A stretch of 36,088 nt of DNA from Desulfuromonadaceae bacterium GWC2_58_13 (GCA_001825565.1 MHXM01000159.1:1-36088); one strand, 5' to 3'; counted from the stretch's first letter, positions 9,447 through 19,249 are shown. Notes: a model not told the origin generated them from the sequence alone. A program made the numbers and translations.

Positions 9447-10085
9447 TCAAGGCGCGGCTCCCGGGTAAAGACGCAGCAGATCCGGAGGCGTTGCGGCGAA
9501 GTCGTCGTAGGGGGCGTCGCCGTGCTGGCCGATCCCCCAGGCGCAGAAGCAGGTGCGCACCCCGGCGGCGGCTCCGGAGATCAGGTCGGTGTGGTGGTCG
9601 CCGATCAGTACCGCCGCATGGGGCGAGCTGCCCAGTTGTTGCAGGGCGTAGCGGACCGGAGCCGGGTGGGGTTTCTTTTCGCGGCAACTGTCGCCGCCGA
9701 CCACGACCGCGAAATAGGGGGTCAGCCCGAGTCCGTCGAGCAGGGGCAGGGTGTAGCCGTGGGGTTTGTTGGTGACGACCCCCATCCGGTGGTGGCGGTG
9801 GCCGTCGAGAAAATCGAAAATGCCCGGATAGACCCTGGTCTGGTCCAGCAGATGTTCGCCGTAGCGGGTGAGAAAGCGCCGCAGCAGGGTTTCGTTGAAG
9901 GGCACCTCGGGGATGGCTCGTTTGACCAGTTGGGTGGCGCCGTCGCCGACGCAGGCGCGCACCTGCTCGACCGGCTGGGGCGGCAGGCCGAGTTCGCCGC
10001 GCAGCAGGTTGACGCCGGTGGCCAGATCGAGCACCGAGTCGACCAGGGTGCCGTCGAGATCGAACAGAAAGGTGTCGATGGTCAT
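9447..10085 (-). CDS. gph: HAD-family phosphatase, phosphoglycolate phosphatase-like
   Basis: DxDGT motif (FLFDLDGTLVDS), VVTNKP, and GD(H)HTDL motif. Confidence 0.8.
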   Translation of the reverse strand: MTIDTFLFDLDGTLVDSVLDLATGVNLLRGELGLPPQPVEQVRACVGDGATQLVKRAIPEVPFNETLLRRFLTRYGEHLLDQTRVYPGIFDFLDGHRHHRMGVVTNKPHGYTLPLLDGLGLTPYFAVVVGGDSCREKKPHPAPVRYALQQLGSSPHAAVLIGDHHTDLISGAAAGVRTCFCAWGIGQHGDAPYDDFAATPPDLLRLYPGAAP

Positions 10086-11467
10086 GGCAGCAGTGTCGGA
10101 AACCAGTCGAACAACCCGGTTTCCTTGGCCTTGAAGTAGAGGACGACGGCCACCGCCAGCGGCGAGACGTAGCGGATAAGAAAGTGCCAGGTCGGGTAGA
10201 CCCAGCCGGCGCCCCCGGCGATCAGCTCCTGTTTTTCCTCGCTGCCGTTCCAGAACCAGCCGACATAGATGGATATCAGCAGGCCGCTGATCGGCAGCAG
10301 GTAGTTGGAGGCCAGCATGTCGGCCGAGTCGAAGAAGACCCGGTCGCCGATCACCTTCCACTCGGACAGGGAATTGTAGGACAGGGCGGTGGGGATGCCG
10401 ACCACGAAGGCCAGCCCGGCCAGAAAGGTGGTGGCCCGCCGCCGGCTCCAGCCCCGCTCGTCGATCAGGAAGGCGACCTGGGCTTCGAGCAGGGAGATGT
10501 TGCTGGTCAGCGCGGCGAACGCCAGCAGCAGAAAAAAGAAGATGGCCAGCATGGTGCCGCCGGGTATCTGGGAGAAGACCACCGGGATGGTTTTGAAAAC
10601 CAGGCCGGGACCGGCGGCCGGTTCCATGCCGACCGAGAAAACCACCGAGAAGATCGCCAGCCCGGCCATCAGGGCGATCACCGTGTCGAGGACGACCACC
10701 CGCAGACTGGCCGCCAGCAGGTCCTCCTGCTTGCTCAGGTAGGAACCGTAGGTGATCATCGCCGCCATCCCCAGGGAGAGGGTGAAGAACGAGTGCCCCA
10801 GCGCCTCAAGAACCGAACCGGCGGTCAGTTTGGAAAAATCGGGTTGGAACATGAAGCAGATCCCATCCCAGGCTCCCTTGCTGAGCATGCCATTCATGAA
10901 CAGCAGGGCCAGCAAAACGAACAGCACCGGCATCAGGATCTTGTTCCAGCGCTCGATCCCTTTCTGCACCCCACCGATGACGATCCCCAGGCACAGACAC
11001 ATGAAGACGAAATGCCAGAGGAGCTGACGGGGGCCGTCGGCGATCAGGCCGCCGAACAGGCTCTCGATGGCTGCGGCCGGCTGTCCGGCAAAACTGCCGA
11101 TGACCGAGCGGTAGACGTAATCGAGGGTCCAGCCGGCGACCACCGAATAGTAGGAGCAGATGATAAAGGCGGCGCCGACGCTGATCCAGCCCGGGGTCAG
11201 CCAGAACGAACGTTTTCCTTCGAGGTAAATAAAAGCGCCGACGGCGTCGCGGCGGGTGTGGCGGCCGATCATCAGTTCGGCCATCATGATCGGCAGGCCG
11301 ACGACGGAAATACAGATCAGATAGACCAGGACGAAGGCGCCGCCGCCGTTCTGACCGGTGATGTAGGGAAACTTCCAGACGTTGCCGAGGCCGACGGCGC
11401 TGCCGGAAGCGGCCAGGATGAAACCGAGGCGGGTGGCCCAGAGGGCGCGCGGACTGGCGTAGCTCAT
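10082..11467 (-). CDS. Sodium-dependent transporter (neurotransmitter:sodium symporter/SNF family)
   Basis: RLGFILAASGSAVGLGNVWKFPYITGQNGGGAFVLVYL is the hallmark N-terminal NSS signature. Confidence 0.92.
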   Translation of the reverse strand: MSYASPRALWATRLGFILAASGSAVGLGNVWKFPYITGQNGGGAFVLVYLICISVVGLPIMMAELMIGRHTRRDAVGAFIYLEGKRSFWLTPGWISVGAAFIICSYYSVVAGWTLDYVYRSVIGSFAGQPAAAIESLFGGLIADGPRQLLWHFVFMCLCLGIVIGGVQKGIERWNKILMPVLFVLLALLFMNGMLSKGAWDGICFMFQPDFSKLTAGSVLEALGHSFFTLSLGMAAMITYGSYLSKQEDLLAASLRVVVLDTVIALMAGLAIFSVVFSVGMEPAAGPGLVFKTIPVVFSQIPGGTMLAIFFFLLLAFAALTSNISLLEAQVAFLIDERGWSRRRATTFLAGLAFVVGIPTALSYNSLSEWKVIGDRVFFDSADMLASNYLLPISGLLISIYVGWFWNGSEEKQELIAGGAGWVYPTWHFLIRYVSPLAVAVVLYFKAKETGLFDWFPTLLP

Positions 11468-11500
11468 GGATCAGGTCTCACGGGGGAGGAAGTTGATTAC

Positions 11501-11528
11501 GCAGGGGCAATTCATGAATTGCTCCTAC
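11501..11528. repeat. REP-like palindrome, copy A (GTAGGAGCAATTCATGAATTGCCCCTGC on the minus strand)
   Basis: Imperfect 28-bp palindrome; its TAG is the yggS stop codon. Confidence 0.6.
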
Positions 11529-12211
11529 CCGCGTTCGCCGAAAATGGCGGTTCCGACCCGCACCAGGGTGGCGCCTTCTTCCACGGCGACTTCAAAATCG
11601 TGACTCATGCCCATCGACAGCTCGCGCATGTCAACGCCGGGGATTTGCCGCCGGTTAATTTCTTCGGAAAGTTCCCTCAGCCGGCGGAAATAGGGACGGA
11701 CTTCTTCGGGATCGTCCAGCCAGGGGGGGAGGGCCATCAGGCCGCGAACCCGCAGGTGGGGCAACCCGGCGACCCGGCTGGCCAGTTGGAACAGGGCGGC
11801 TTCGTCGGTCCCGGCCTTGGAATCCTCTTCGCCGAGGTTGACCTCCAGCAACACGTCAAGCTTTTGGTCCAGTATGCCCCACTGGCGATTGATTTCCTCG
11901 GCCAGTGAAAACCGGTCGAGAGAATGGATCATCGCTACCTTGCCGCGCAGATACTTGACCTTGTTGCTTTGCAGGCTGCCGATGAAGTGCCATTCGATGG
12001 GATCGGTCACCCGGTCGGCCTTGTCCACGAACTCCTGCACGTAATTTTCGCCGAAAATCCGCTGGCCGGCGGCGGCCGCTTCATGGATCATCGCGGCCGG
12101 CTTGGTCTTGGAGACCGCGACCAGGCGGACTTCGGCGGGATCGCGGCCGCTCCGGACGCAGGCCGCGGCGATGCGGGAGAGGATCTGTTCGATGTTGGTT
12201 TGGATGGACAT
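11525..12211 (-). CDS. yggS: YggS/PROSC family PLP homeostasis protein
   Basis: MSIQTNIEQILSRIAAACVRSGRDPAEVRLVAVSKTKP...GENYVQEF...WHFIGSLQSNKVKYL; family signatures. Confidence 0.9.
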   Translation of the reverse strand: MSIQTNIEQILSRIAAACVRSGRDPAEVRLVAVSKTKPAAMIHEAAAAGQRIFGENYVQEFVDKADRVTDPIEWHFIGSLQSNKVKYLRGKVAMIHSLDRFSLAEEINRQWGILDQKLDVLLEVNLGEEDSKAGTDEAALFQLASRVAGLPHLRVRGLMALPPWLDDPEEVRPYFRRLRELSEEINRRQIPGVDMRELSMGMSHDFEVAVEEGATLVRVGTAIFGERG

Positions 12212-12225
12212 AGGAATGTGTCTCT

Positions 12226-12298
12226 GTAGGGGCGGTCCTCGTGATTGCCCAATCCGATCATTTGAGGCGAACAGGGCGAATACAAGATTCGCCCCTAC
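12226..12298. repeat. REP-like element, copy B, two hairpins bounded by GTAGGGGCG/CGCCCCTAC
   Basis: Perfect 9-bp terminal inverted repeats; inner hairpin GGGCGAAT-acaag-ATTCGCCC; its TAG is the maf stop codon. Confidence 0.7.
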
Positions 12299-12900
12299 GG
12301 GGCCGGTGCAAACAATCGAACCGCGCCGAGGCGTTCGAGGACCTCGATCACTTCGCACAGGGGGAGTCCGACCACGTTGGTGTAACTCCCCTCGATGGCG
12401 AGAACCATGAACACGCCGATTCCCTGGATGGCGTAGGCCCCGGCCTTGTCCATCGGTTCGCCGGTGGCAATGTACCCCGCGATCTCCGTCGCTGTCAACT
12501 CCTTGAACCGGACCCTGGTCGAGACGACGTCGGCGACCGTGGCGCCGGTTTGCCGGTCATGCACGGCATAGCCGGACAGAACCCGGTGGGTACGGCCTGA
12601 GAGGGACCGCAGCATGGCCGCGGCGTCGGCGGGGTCGGCCGGTTTGCCCAGAATGCAGTCGTCCCGCAAGACGATGGTGTCGCTGCCGATGAACCAGCGG
12701 CCGGCGACGTCGCGGCGTCCGGCGACATCCAACGCTTTGTTGCGGGCGAGGCGCAAAACATGTTCTTCGGGCGATTCACCGGGGATTTCGTCTTCGGAAG
12801 TGTCGCTGGGGACGACGGTAAAGCGGATGCCGATGCGTTCAAGGAGTTCGCGGCGGCGCGGGGAGGCCGAGGCCAGGACAATATTTACAGGCGAAGTCAT
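12295..12900 (-). CDS. maf: Maf family nucleoside triphosphate pyrophosphatase
   Basis: NIVLASASPRRRELLERIG...SDTIV...GKP...LSGRTHRVLSGYAV...GEPMDKAGAYAIQGIG. Confidence 0.92.
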   Translation of the reverse strand: MTSPVNIVLASASPRRRELLERIGIRFTVVPSDTSEDEIPGESPEEHVLRLARNKALDVAGRRDVAGRWFIGSDTIVLRDDCILGKPADPADAAAMLRSLSGRTHRVLSGYAVHDRQTGATVADVVSTRVRFKELTATEIAGYIATGEPMDKAGAYAIQGIGVFMVLAIEGSYTNVVGLPLCEVIEVLERLGAVRLFAPAP

Positions 12901-12963
12901 GGGGAGCTTTCGTGATTGATTTTATTTCGGGTTAACGGGGGGATGCGGAAGCCGGCGACCGGT

Positions 12964-14997
12964 TCAGCCGGTTTTTTTGCTGCGCTGCTGAAAAATCGGT
13001 TCAAAGGTGGCCAAGCGGTTGCGGCCCTTGCTTTTGGCCTGGTAAAGGGCCAGGTCGGCGGCGTTGACCAGGGTTTCGAATTTTTCGCCGTCGCTGGGGA
13101 ACGAGGCGATGCCGATGCTGGTGGTGAGCTTGCCCTGCGGCATGCTGGTTTCCCCGGGAAAAGGTTCGTTTTCGATGGCCCTGCGGATACGTTCGGCCAC
13201 GAAGAGCGCTTCTTCCTTGGTGGTGCTCGGCAGCATCAGACAGAATTCCTCGCCGCCGTAGCGGGTGATGAAATCCATTTCGCGGGCCGACTTTTTCAGC
13301 AGGGCGGCCACCTTGCGCAGGGCGTTGTCGCCGGCGATGTGGCCGCAATGGTCGTTGTAGGTTTTGAAAAAGTCGAGATCGACCATGATGATGGCGAAAG
13401 ACTGCTTCAGCCGTGAGCAGCGGTTGAGTTCTTCGTGAAACCGCGTTTCGAGCAGGCGGCGATTGTATAGCCCGGTGAGCGGATCCCTGACCGCCAGCTC
13501 CTCCAGTTTCTGGGCATTTTCGAGTGCGGCCGTGCGGTCGATCATCTGAGCCGCGTGGCCGGCCAGGATGTGCAGGTGCTTGAGATCGACGTCGGTGAAG
13601 ATGCCGCCGGTTTCCTTATCGGCCAGGTTGAGTACGCCGATGATCCGGTCTTTCGCCTTCATTGGGAAGCAGATGAAGGATTTGGTTTTAAAGCGCGGGC
13701 GGTTGGGGATGCCGACCCGGCAGTCTTTTTCGATGTCGGAAACCAGCAGGTGCAGGCCGCTTCTGGCGACCCGTCCGGAAATTCCTTCTCCCATGCGAAT
13801 CGGCGCGCTGCGGGCCACTTCCAGGTTGATGCCCCTGGCGGCCGCGATTTGCAGCGATTCACCGGTTTTGTCAATGAGCATCAGTGATCCGCGCGAGGCT
13901 CCAAGCAATTCGCAACACATTTCAACCAGGTTACGATAGAGCGCTTCGCAATTAGTGAACAGCGACAGTTCGCTGATCATGGTAATCAGGCGGTGAGCCG
14001 TGGCATGGCTTTGGCTGTGTTCGTCCTCATGCTTTAACCGCAACAGTTTGGCCGAAAACCGGCCGGTCAGCTGTTCGATCAGGAGCAGATCCCGGTGGTG
14101 CAGATCAACGTCAAACAGGGTGACCATGCCGAGCGATTTTTCCTCGACTTCAAGAGGGAGGCAGATGACCCGTTCGGCTTCGACCTGGGGGAAGAAGTTA
14201 TCGATTTCCTGATGCAGAATAATGGGTTTTCCATCGGTGTGGCAAGACAGAAGCTCGGATATTTTTTGACTGGAAATTTTAAAGGACGTATTCGCCATTC
14301 CCAGAACGGTTTTGACGCAAAACACGTCGCCCTCGGTCAGAATTACGGCGATTTTGGGAAGATCGAACAGAATAATCAGGGCTTCGCCCAATAGGGTGAT
14401 GGCTTCATCAAACGTATGAGTGCGATCGATTTCGGCAGCGATGGCGGTAATGGCGTTCAGACGCTGGGTCATCTTCTGCAAGGGCTGGGTCAGGGGCTGA
14501 TTATTGGCGAGAGCTGGAATCACCGCCAGGATTTTGGCAATCGCATCGTCCAGTTGCTCCCGGTTGACCCGGGGCCTCTGTTCGAGTTTTTCCAGCAGAG
14601 CCGTGCCGTCGGCGGACGCGGCATTGGAGAGGATTTCCATCTGGGGCCGGTCCTGACCCTGGTCTCTAACGCCGCCGGCAAAAAGACAGCAGGCCTGGTT
14701 TTTGTCGCTGCGGAAAGGCACGGCCACGTTGAACAGGCCGATCGGGCATTGAAAAATGATCGGTTGGTTGTCTTGCGTGGCATCGCGAAAGGCTTTTTCA
14801 AAGGAAGTGCGACAGCAGCTGTTGCAGATGGCGTTTTCTCCCAGGGCGCCGCAAAACAGATCTTTCCGGCCTCCCTCGGGGAGCAGCGGTTCCTGTTCGC
14901 AGCTCAACCCCAGATGAAACGATTCCAGCGCCGGAAAGCGACGCAGAGTCTCAAGCAGATCCAATGGATTGATCATGGTGTGGAGATTGGTAGGCAA
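12964..14997 (-). CDS. Diguanylate cyclase with N-terminal PocR-like sensor and GAF domains
   Basis: C-terminal GGEEF (RYGGEEFCLMLP), GAF-like regions, N-terminal Cys-rich PocR-like segment (FCGALGENAICNSCCRTSF...FQCPIGLFNVAVPF). Start may be 14976. Confidence 0.85.
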   Translation of the reverse strand: MPTNLHTMINPLDLLETLRRFPALESFHLGLSCEQEPLLPEGGRKDLFCGALGENAICNSCCRTSFEKAFRDATQDNQPIIFQCPIGLFNVAVPFRSDKNQACCLFAGGVRDQGQDRPQMEILSNAASADGTALLEKLEQRPRVNREQLDDAIAKILAVIPALANNQPLTQPLQKMTQRLNAITAIAAEIDRTHTFDEAITLLGEALIILFDLPKIAVILTEGDVFCVKTVLGMANTSFKISSQKISELLSCHTDGKPIILHQEIDNFFPQVEAERVICLPLEVEEKSLGMVTLFDVDLHHRDLLLIEQLTGRFSAKLLRLKHEDEHSQSHATAHRLITMISELSLFTNCEALYRNLVEMCCELLGASRGSLMLIDKTGESLQIAAARGINLEVARSAPIRMGEGISGRVARSGLHLLVSDIEKDCRVGIPNRPRFKTKSFICFPMKAKDRIIGVLNLADKETGGIFTDVDLKHLHILAGHAAQMIDRTAALENAQKLEELAVRDPLTGLYNRRLLETRFHEELNRCSRLKQSFAIIMVDLDFFKTYNDHCGHIAGDNALRKVAALLKKSAREMDFITRYGGEEFCLMLPSTTKEEALFVAERIRRAIENEPFPGETSMPQGKLTTSIGIASFPSDGEKFETLVNAADLALYQAKSKGRNRLATFEPIFQQRSKKTG

Positions 14998-15483
14998 AGC
15001 AAGCCCCGTTATTGCAATAAATTCTGTTCGCTACGACCCAACCGCCCCCCTGGCTGTTTGGCATCGTCCCGCACTTTCGACATTTTGAGCGTCGAAGATG
15101 AAGGAGACTGATTCATAAACATTTCAGTTCAGTCGGTTGTGACAGAACACAACAACGTGACTCCCCTTGGTCCGGTATCGGAACGCGGAATTTCTGGAAC
15201 CTGAGCGTATCGGATGCCGGAATGGGTTGCAGCAAGTAGATGCTGGAGGTACGCGCGTTCCGTGCTACCCCGTTGCAGGGAAGGCTCCCCGGCGCGGTGG
15301 GCCGGAGTCAGGCCGAGGGGTTAATTAGAAGGTTGCTATGGACTATGAAAGTCTAGCAAGGATGAAAACATAATGCAATACCCTAAGTGCTTGCAGGCTA
15401 TATCTTTTTTGGTGTATTGGCAAACTCTTTGGGATGATTGATGTTGTCGATAATTTGAATATTAGAATTAGTGTTTGCGGCGC

Positions 15484-16803
15484 TTAGGCAGGTTGTCGGG
15501 AGGAGATCGAATCCCACCAGGTCGATAGGCTTTGCAGTGCGCGTTCGGCCATGGCCAGCCTGCGGTCGGCTCGCTTCATCTTGCGACCTTCCAGCGGAGG
15601 GAACAACCCGTAGTTGACATTCATCGGTTGAAATTCCTCGGGGTTGGAATCGGCCAGGTGGGCGAGCAGGGCGCCGAGGGCGGTTTCGCCCGGAGGAAGA
15701 GGAATCGGCTCGCCGCGCACCCAGCGGGGGGCGAACAGCCCGGCCAGAAATCCCATGGCGGCCGATTCGACATAGCCCTCGACACCGCTGATCTGGCCGG
15801 CAAAGAAAATCCTCGGAGCGGTTTTCAGCTGCAGGGTGCGCTCAAGGCAGGTCGGGGCGTTGATGAAGGTGTTGCGGTGGACGCTGCCGAGGCGGGCGAA
15901 GCGGGCCTGTTCCAGACCGCCGATAGTGCGGAAGATGCGCCGCTGCTCGGGGTAGGTGAGCTTGGTCTGGAAACCGACCATGTTGTACAGGGTGGCGTGC
16001 CGGTCGTCCTGCCGCAGCTGCACGACGGCAAACGGTTCCCGACCGGTGCGCGGGTCGGGCAATCCGACCGGCTTCATCGGGCCGAATGCCAGGGTCAGGT
16101 CCCCCCGCTGGGCCATCTCCTCGATCGGCATGCAGCCCTCGAAGTGGATCATCTTTTCGAAGTCGCGGGCGGGAACCTTGTCGGCCTGTTTGAGGGCTTC
16201 GACGAAGGCGAAATACTCCTCTTTGCTCAATGGGCAGTTGATGTAGTCGTCCCCTCCCTTGCCGTAGCGGGAGGCCCGCCAGGCCCGTGACAAATCGATG
16301 GAGTCGGCCTCGATAATGGGGGCGATGGCGTCGTAGAAATACAGATGCTCGGCGCCGGTCAGCCGGGCGATATCCCTGGAGAGGGCTTCGGAGGTCAGCG
16401 GACCCGAGGCGACGATCACCGTCCCTTCCTCGGGGATGCGGACGATCTCTTCGCGGCGCAGCTCGATGTTCGGATGAGTCGCGATCTTCTCGGTGAGGTA
16501 GGCGGAGAAGGCTTCGCGGTCGACGGCCAGGGCGCCGCCAGCGGGAACGGCGGTGGCGTCGGCGGCCTCCATGAAGAGGGTGCGACAGCGTCGCAGTTCC
16601 TCTTTGAGGCAGCCGACGGCGTTGTTCATCCCCGCCCCGCGCAGGCTGTTGGAGCAGACCAGCTCGGCGAGCCGATCCGACTGGAGGGCGGGGGAGAAAC
16701 GTAGCGGTTTCATCTCGTAAAGAACCACCTGGGCGCCATCGTTGGCGGCCTGCCAGGCCGCTTCGCAGCCGGCCAGGCCGCCGCCGATAATCTGAATGAG
16801 CAT
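15484..16803 (-). CDS. trmFO: Methylenetetrahydrofolate--tRNA-(uracil-5-)-methyltransferase
   Basis: [39 protein letters not shown]...[10 protein letters not shown]; diagnostic TrmFO sequence. Confidence 0.95.
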   Translation of the reverse strand: MLIQIIGGGLAGCEAAWQAANDGAQVVLYEMKPLRFSPALQSDRLAELVCSNSLRGAGMNNAVGCLKEELRRCRTLFMEAADATAVPAGGALAVDREAFSAYLTEKIATHPNIELRREEIVRIPEEGTVIVASGPLTSEALSRDIARLTGAEHLYFYDAIAPIIEADSIDLSRAWRASRYGKGGDDYINCPLSKEEYFAFVEALKQADKVPARDFEKMIHFEGCMPIEEMAQRGDLTLAFGPMKPVGLPDPRTGREPFAVVQLRQDDRHATLYNMVGFQTKLTYPEQRRIFRTIGGLEQARFARLGSVHRNTFINAPTCLERTLQLKTAPRIFFAGQISGVEGYVESAAMGFLAGLFAPRWVRGEPIPLPPGETALGALLAHLADSNPEEFQPMNVNYGLFPPLEGRKMKRADRRLAMAERALQSLSTWWDSISSRQPA

Positions 16804-16826
16804 GAGCTTTTCCCCTGTGTGGGTTC

Positions 16827-16856
16827 AATAAAAGAGCCGGACCTTGCGGCCCGGCT
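16827..16856 (-). terminator. Intrinsic terminator downstream of topA
   Basis: Minus strand: AGCCGGgccgcaaggtCCGGCT followed by CTTTTATT. Confidence 0.55.
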
Positions 16857-16876
16857 GCGGATGTTGCAGGGGGTGC

Positions 16877-19249
16877 TTATTCCGGCTTTTTCTTGGCCGG
16901 GGCCTTCTTGGCGGCCGGTTTTTTTGCCGTCGGCTTCTTCGTGGGGGCTTTACCGGAGGTGGGCGGTTTCTCGCTGCTTTTTTTCTCCGGCTCGACCAGC
17001 ACCAGCTTGTAATCGCAGTTCTCGGTCGGGCACTTGCGGTAGGTGCCGAAGCGTTTGGTGACCTTTTCGACGATCACCGGGTAGCCGCACTTGGGGCAGG
17101 GCTCGTTGATCGGCTGATCCCAGAGCGCGTACTTGCACTGGGGATAGCGGTTGCAGGAGTAGAAGATCTTGCCGTAGCGGCTTTTTTTCTCCATCAGCTC
17201 CCCTTCCTTGCAGTCGGGGCAGGTGATGTCGAGGGCCTTGGGCTTGACCAGGGGCTGGATGTTCTTGCAGCCGGGGTAGGCGCTGCAGGCGAGAAATTTG
17301 CCGAAACGCCCCATTTTGATCAGCATCGGCGCGCCGCACTTGTCGCACTTCTCTTCGGAGAGTTCCGGTTCCGGCTGATCCTCGCCGGACAACGGCTCGG
17401 TGTAGCGGCAGTCCGGAAAACCGCTGCAGGCGAGAAAACGACCGGAGCGGCCGAGCTTGATGACCAGCTCCTTGCCGCATTCGGGGCAGGTCCGGTCGGT
17501 TTTTTCGGTGGTAACTTCTTCTTTGGTGACCTCTTTTTCCTTCTGTCGGATCAGTCCGATGAAAGGGTCCCAGAAGCCTTTGATGACCGGACGCCACTTT
17601 TTTTCACCCCGGGAAATCTCGTCGAGATCTTCTTCGAGCTTGGCGGTGAAATCGTAGTCGACGTAGCGTGCAAAGTGGTTGACCAGCAGGTCGTTGACCA
17701 CCATGCCGACGTCCTCGGCGTAGAAGGCCCGCTTCTCCAGGCGCACGTACTTGCGCACCACCAGGGTGTTCATGATCGAAGCATAGGTCGAGGGACGGCC
17801 GATGCCGTATTCTTCCAGGATCTTGACCAGGCTGGCTTCGGTGTAGCGGGGCGGAGCCTGGGTGAAGTGCTGCTCCGGCAGCAGCTCTTTGCGCTGCACG
17901 GTTTCGCCCTCTTCGAGCGCCGGCAGGGTTCCCTCCTGCTCCTCGTCGGGGCTGTCGGTTCCCTCGATGTAGAGTTTCATGAAGCCGGGGAAGCGGATCA
18001 CCTGGCCGGTGGCGCGCAGCAGGAAGCGTTCGCCCGCCGCCAGGTCGACGGTGGTCGCTTCGAGCAGGGCCGGAGCCATCTGCGAGGCGACGGTCCGGGT
18101 CCAGATCAGCTGGTAGAGGCGGAACTGGTCGGAGGAGAGGAACGGTTTGACCTTCTCGGGGGTGTTGGCGATGGCGGTCGGCCGAATGGCCTCGTGGGCC
18201 TCCTGGGCGTTCTTCGCCTTGCTTTTGTAAACCCGGGCCTGGGCCAGGGCGTAGTCCGGGCCGAACAGCCGGGTGATGACCTCGCGGGCCTCGTCGGTCG
18301 CCACCGTCGAGAGGGTTACCGAGTCGGTTCGCATGTAGGTGATCAGGCCGACCGCGCCGTCGCCGACGTCCATCCCCTCGTACAGCTTCTGGGCGGTGGA
18401 CATGGTCTTGCGGGCGGAGAAGCCGAGTTTGCGGCTGGCTTCCTGCTGCAGGGTACTGGTGGTGAAGGGGGCCGCCGGATTGCGTTTCTTTTCCTTGCGG
18501 ATCAGCGAGGCGACCCGGGTCGGCGCTCCGGCCATGGCATCGACCAGCTGCTTGGCGGCGGCCTCGTCGGCGATGGCCAATTTATCGAGTTTCTTGCCGT
18601 CGACGGAGAAAAGCCGGGCCTTGAATTCCTGGCCGGAGGCGGCTTGCAGGAGAGCGTCGATGGTCCAGTATTCCTGCGGAAGGAACGCCGCGATTTCCTT
18701 TTCCCGGGTGCAGATCAGGCGCAGGGCCACCGACTGAACGCGACCGGCGGAAAGACCGTAGCGGATTTTCTTCCACAGGAAAGGGGAGAGGTTGAAACCG
18801 ACCAGGTAGTCAAGAATGGAGCGGGCCTGTTGGGCATCGACCAGGTCCCGGGCGATGTGGCGTGGTTCGGCCATGGCCTTTAGAATGGCGCCCTTGGTGA
18901 TTTCATGGAAAGTGACCCGCTTGACCACCGGCTTGGCCCCCTGCTCGTCGATGCCAAGGGCTTCGAGCAGGTGCCAGGCAATAGCCTCTCCCTCGCGGTC
19001 AAGGTCGGTTGCCAGGATCAGTTCGTCGCTGTTCGCGACTTCTTTTTTCAGCAGGTCGAGCTGCTTTTTGCTTTCCGGTAGCACGTGATACTTCGGTTCG
19101 AAGTCGTTGGCCACATCGACCGATCCCTGTTTACTGGGGAGCGCCCGGACATGTCCGTAGGAAGCCAGAACCTTGAACCCCTTGCCGAGAAATTTTTCGA
19201 TGGTTTTCGCCTTGGCCGGAGACTCGACGATTACCAGTGATTTTGCCAT
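16877..19249 (-). CDS. topA: DNA topoisomerase I
   Basis: MAKSLVIVESPAKAKTIEKFLG... TOPRIM start; four C-terminal zinc-ribbon-like repeats and a K/A/P-rich tail. Confidence 0.97.
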   Translation of the reverse strand: MAKSLVIVESPAKAKTIEKFLGKGFKVLASYGHVRALPSKQGSVDVANDFEPKYHVLPESKKQLDLLKKEVANSDELILATDLDREGEAIAWHLLEALGIDEQGAKPVVKRVTFHEITKGAILKAMAEPRHIARDLVDAQQARSILDYLVGFNLSPFLWKKIRYGLSAGRVQSVALRLICTREKEIAAFLPQEYWTIDALLQAASGQEFKARLFSVDGKKLDKLAIADEAAAKQLVDAMAGAPTRVASLIRKEKKRNPAAPFTTSTLQQEASRKLGFSARKTMSTAQKLYEGMDVGDGAVGLITYMRTDSVTLSTVATDEAREVITRLFGPDYALAQARVYKSKAKNAQEAHEAIRPTAIANTPEKVKPFLSSDQFRLYQLIWTRTVASQMAPALLEATTVDLAAGERFLLRATGQVIRFPGFMKLYIEGTDSPDEEQEGTLPALEEGETVQRKELLPEQHFTQAPPRYTEASLVKILEEYGIGRPSTYASIMNTLVVRKYVRLEKRAFYAEDVGMVVNDLLVNHFARYVDYDFTAKLEEDLDEISRGEKKWRPVIKGFWDPFIGLIRQKEKEVTKEEVTTEKTDRTCPECGKELVIKLGRSGRFLACSGFPDCRYTEPLSGEDQPEPELSEEKCDKCGAPMLIKMGRFGKFLACSAYPGCKNIQPLVKPKALDITCPDCKEGELMEKKSRYGKIFYSCNRYPQCKYALWDQPINEPCPKCGYPVIVEKVTKRFGTYRKCPTENCDYKLVLVEPEKKSSEKPPTSGKAPTKKPTAKKPAAKKAPAKKKPE

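Noticed and set aside
7867-9468. 533-aa plus-strand ORF
   Set aside because: Antisense of the flippase gene; G/Q/D/E-rich composition, no recognisable domain.
10184-11908. 574-aa plus-strand ORF
   Set aside because: Antisense shadow of the NSS transporter and yggS genes.
15160-15320. Possible cobalamin riboswitch or group II intron fragment
   Set aside because: Some words resemble such RNAs (e.g. gggaaggctccccggcg...agtcaggccg), but the conserved B12-box and intron domain V patterns were not found by eye.
15214-15324. 36-aa plus-strand mini-ORF MPEWVAASRCWRYARSVLPRCREGSPARWAGVRPRG
   Set aside because: No RBS, biased R/G composition and lies in a region better explained as structured or decayed sequence.
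15842-16828. 328-aa minus-strand ORF overlapping trmFO in another frame
   Set aside because: Arg/Pro/His-rich alternative-frame translation; trmFO frame is clearly the real one.
16844-18883. 679-aa plus-strand ORF
   Set aside because: Antisense shadow of topA; topA is unmistakable on the other strand.
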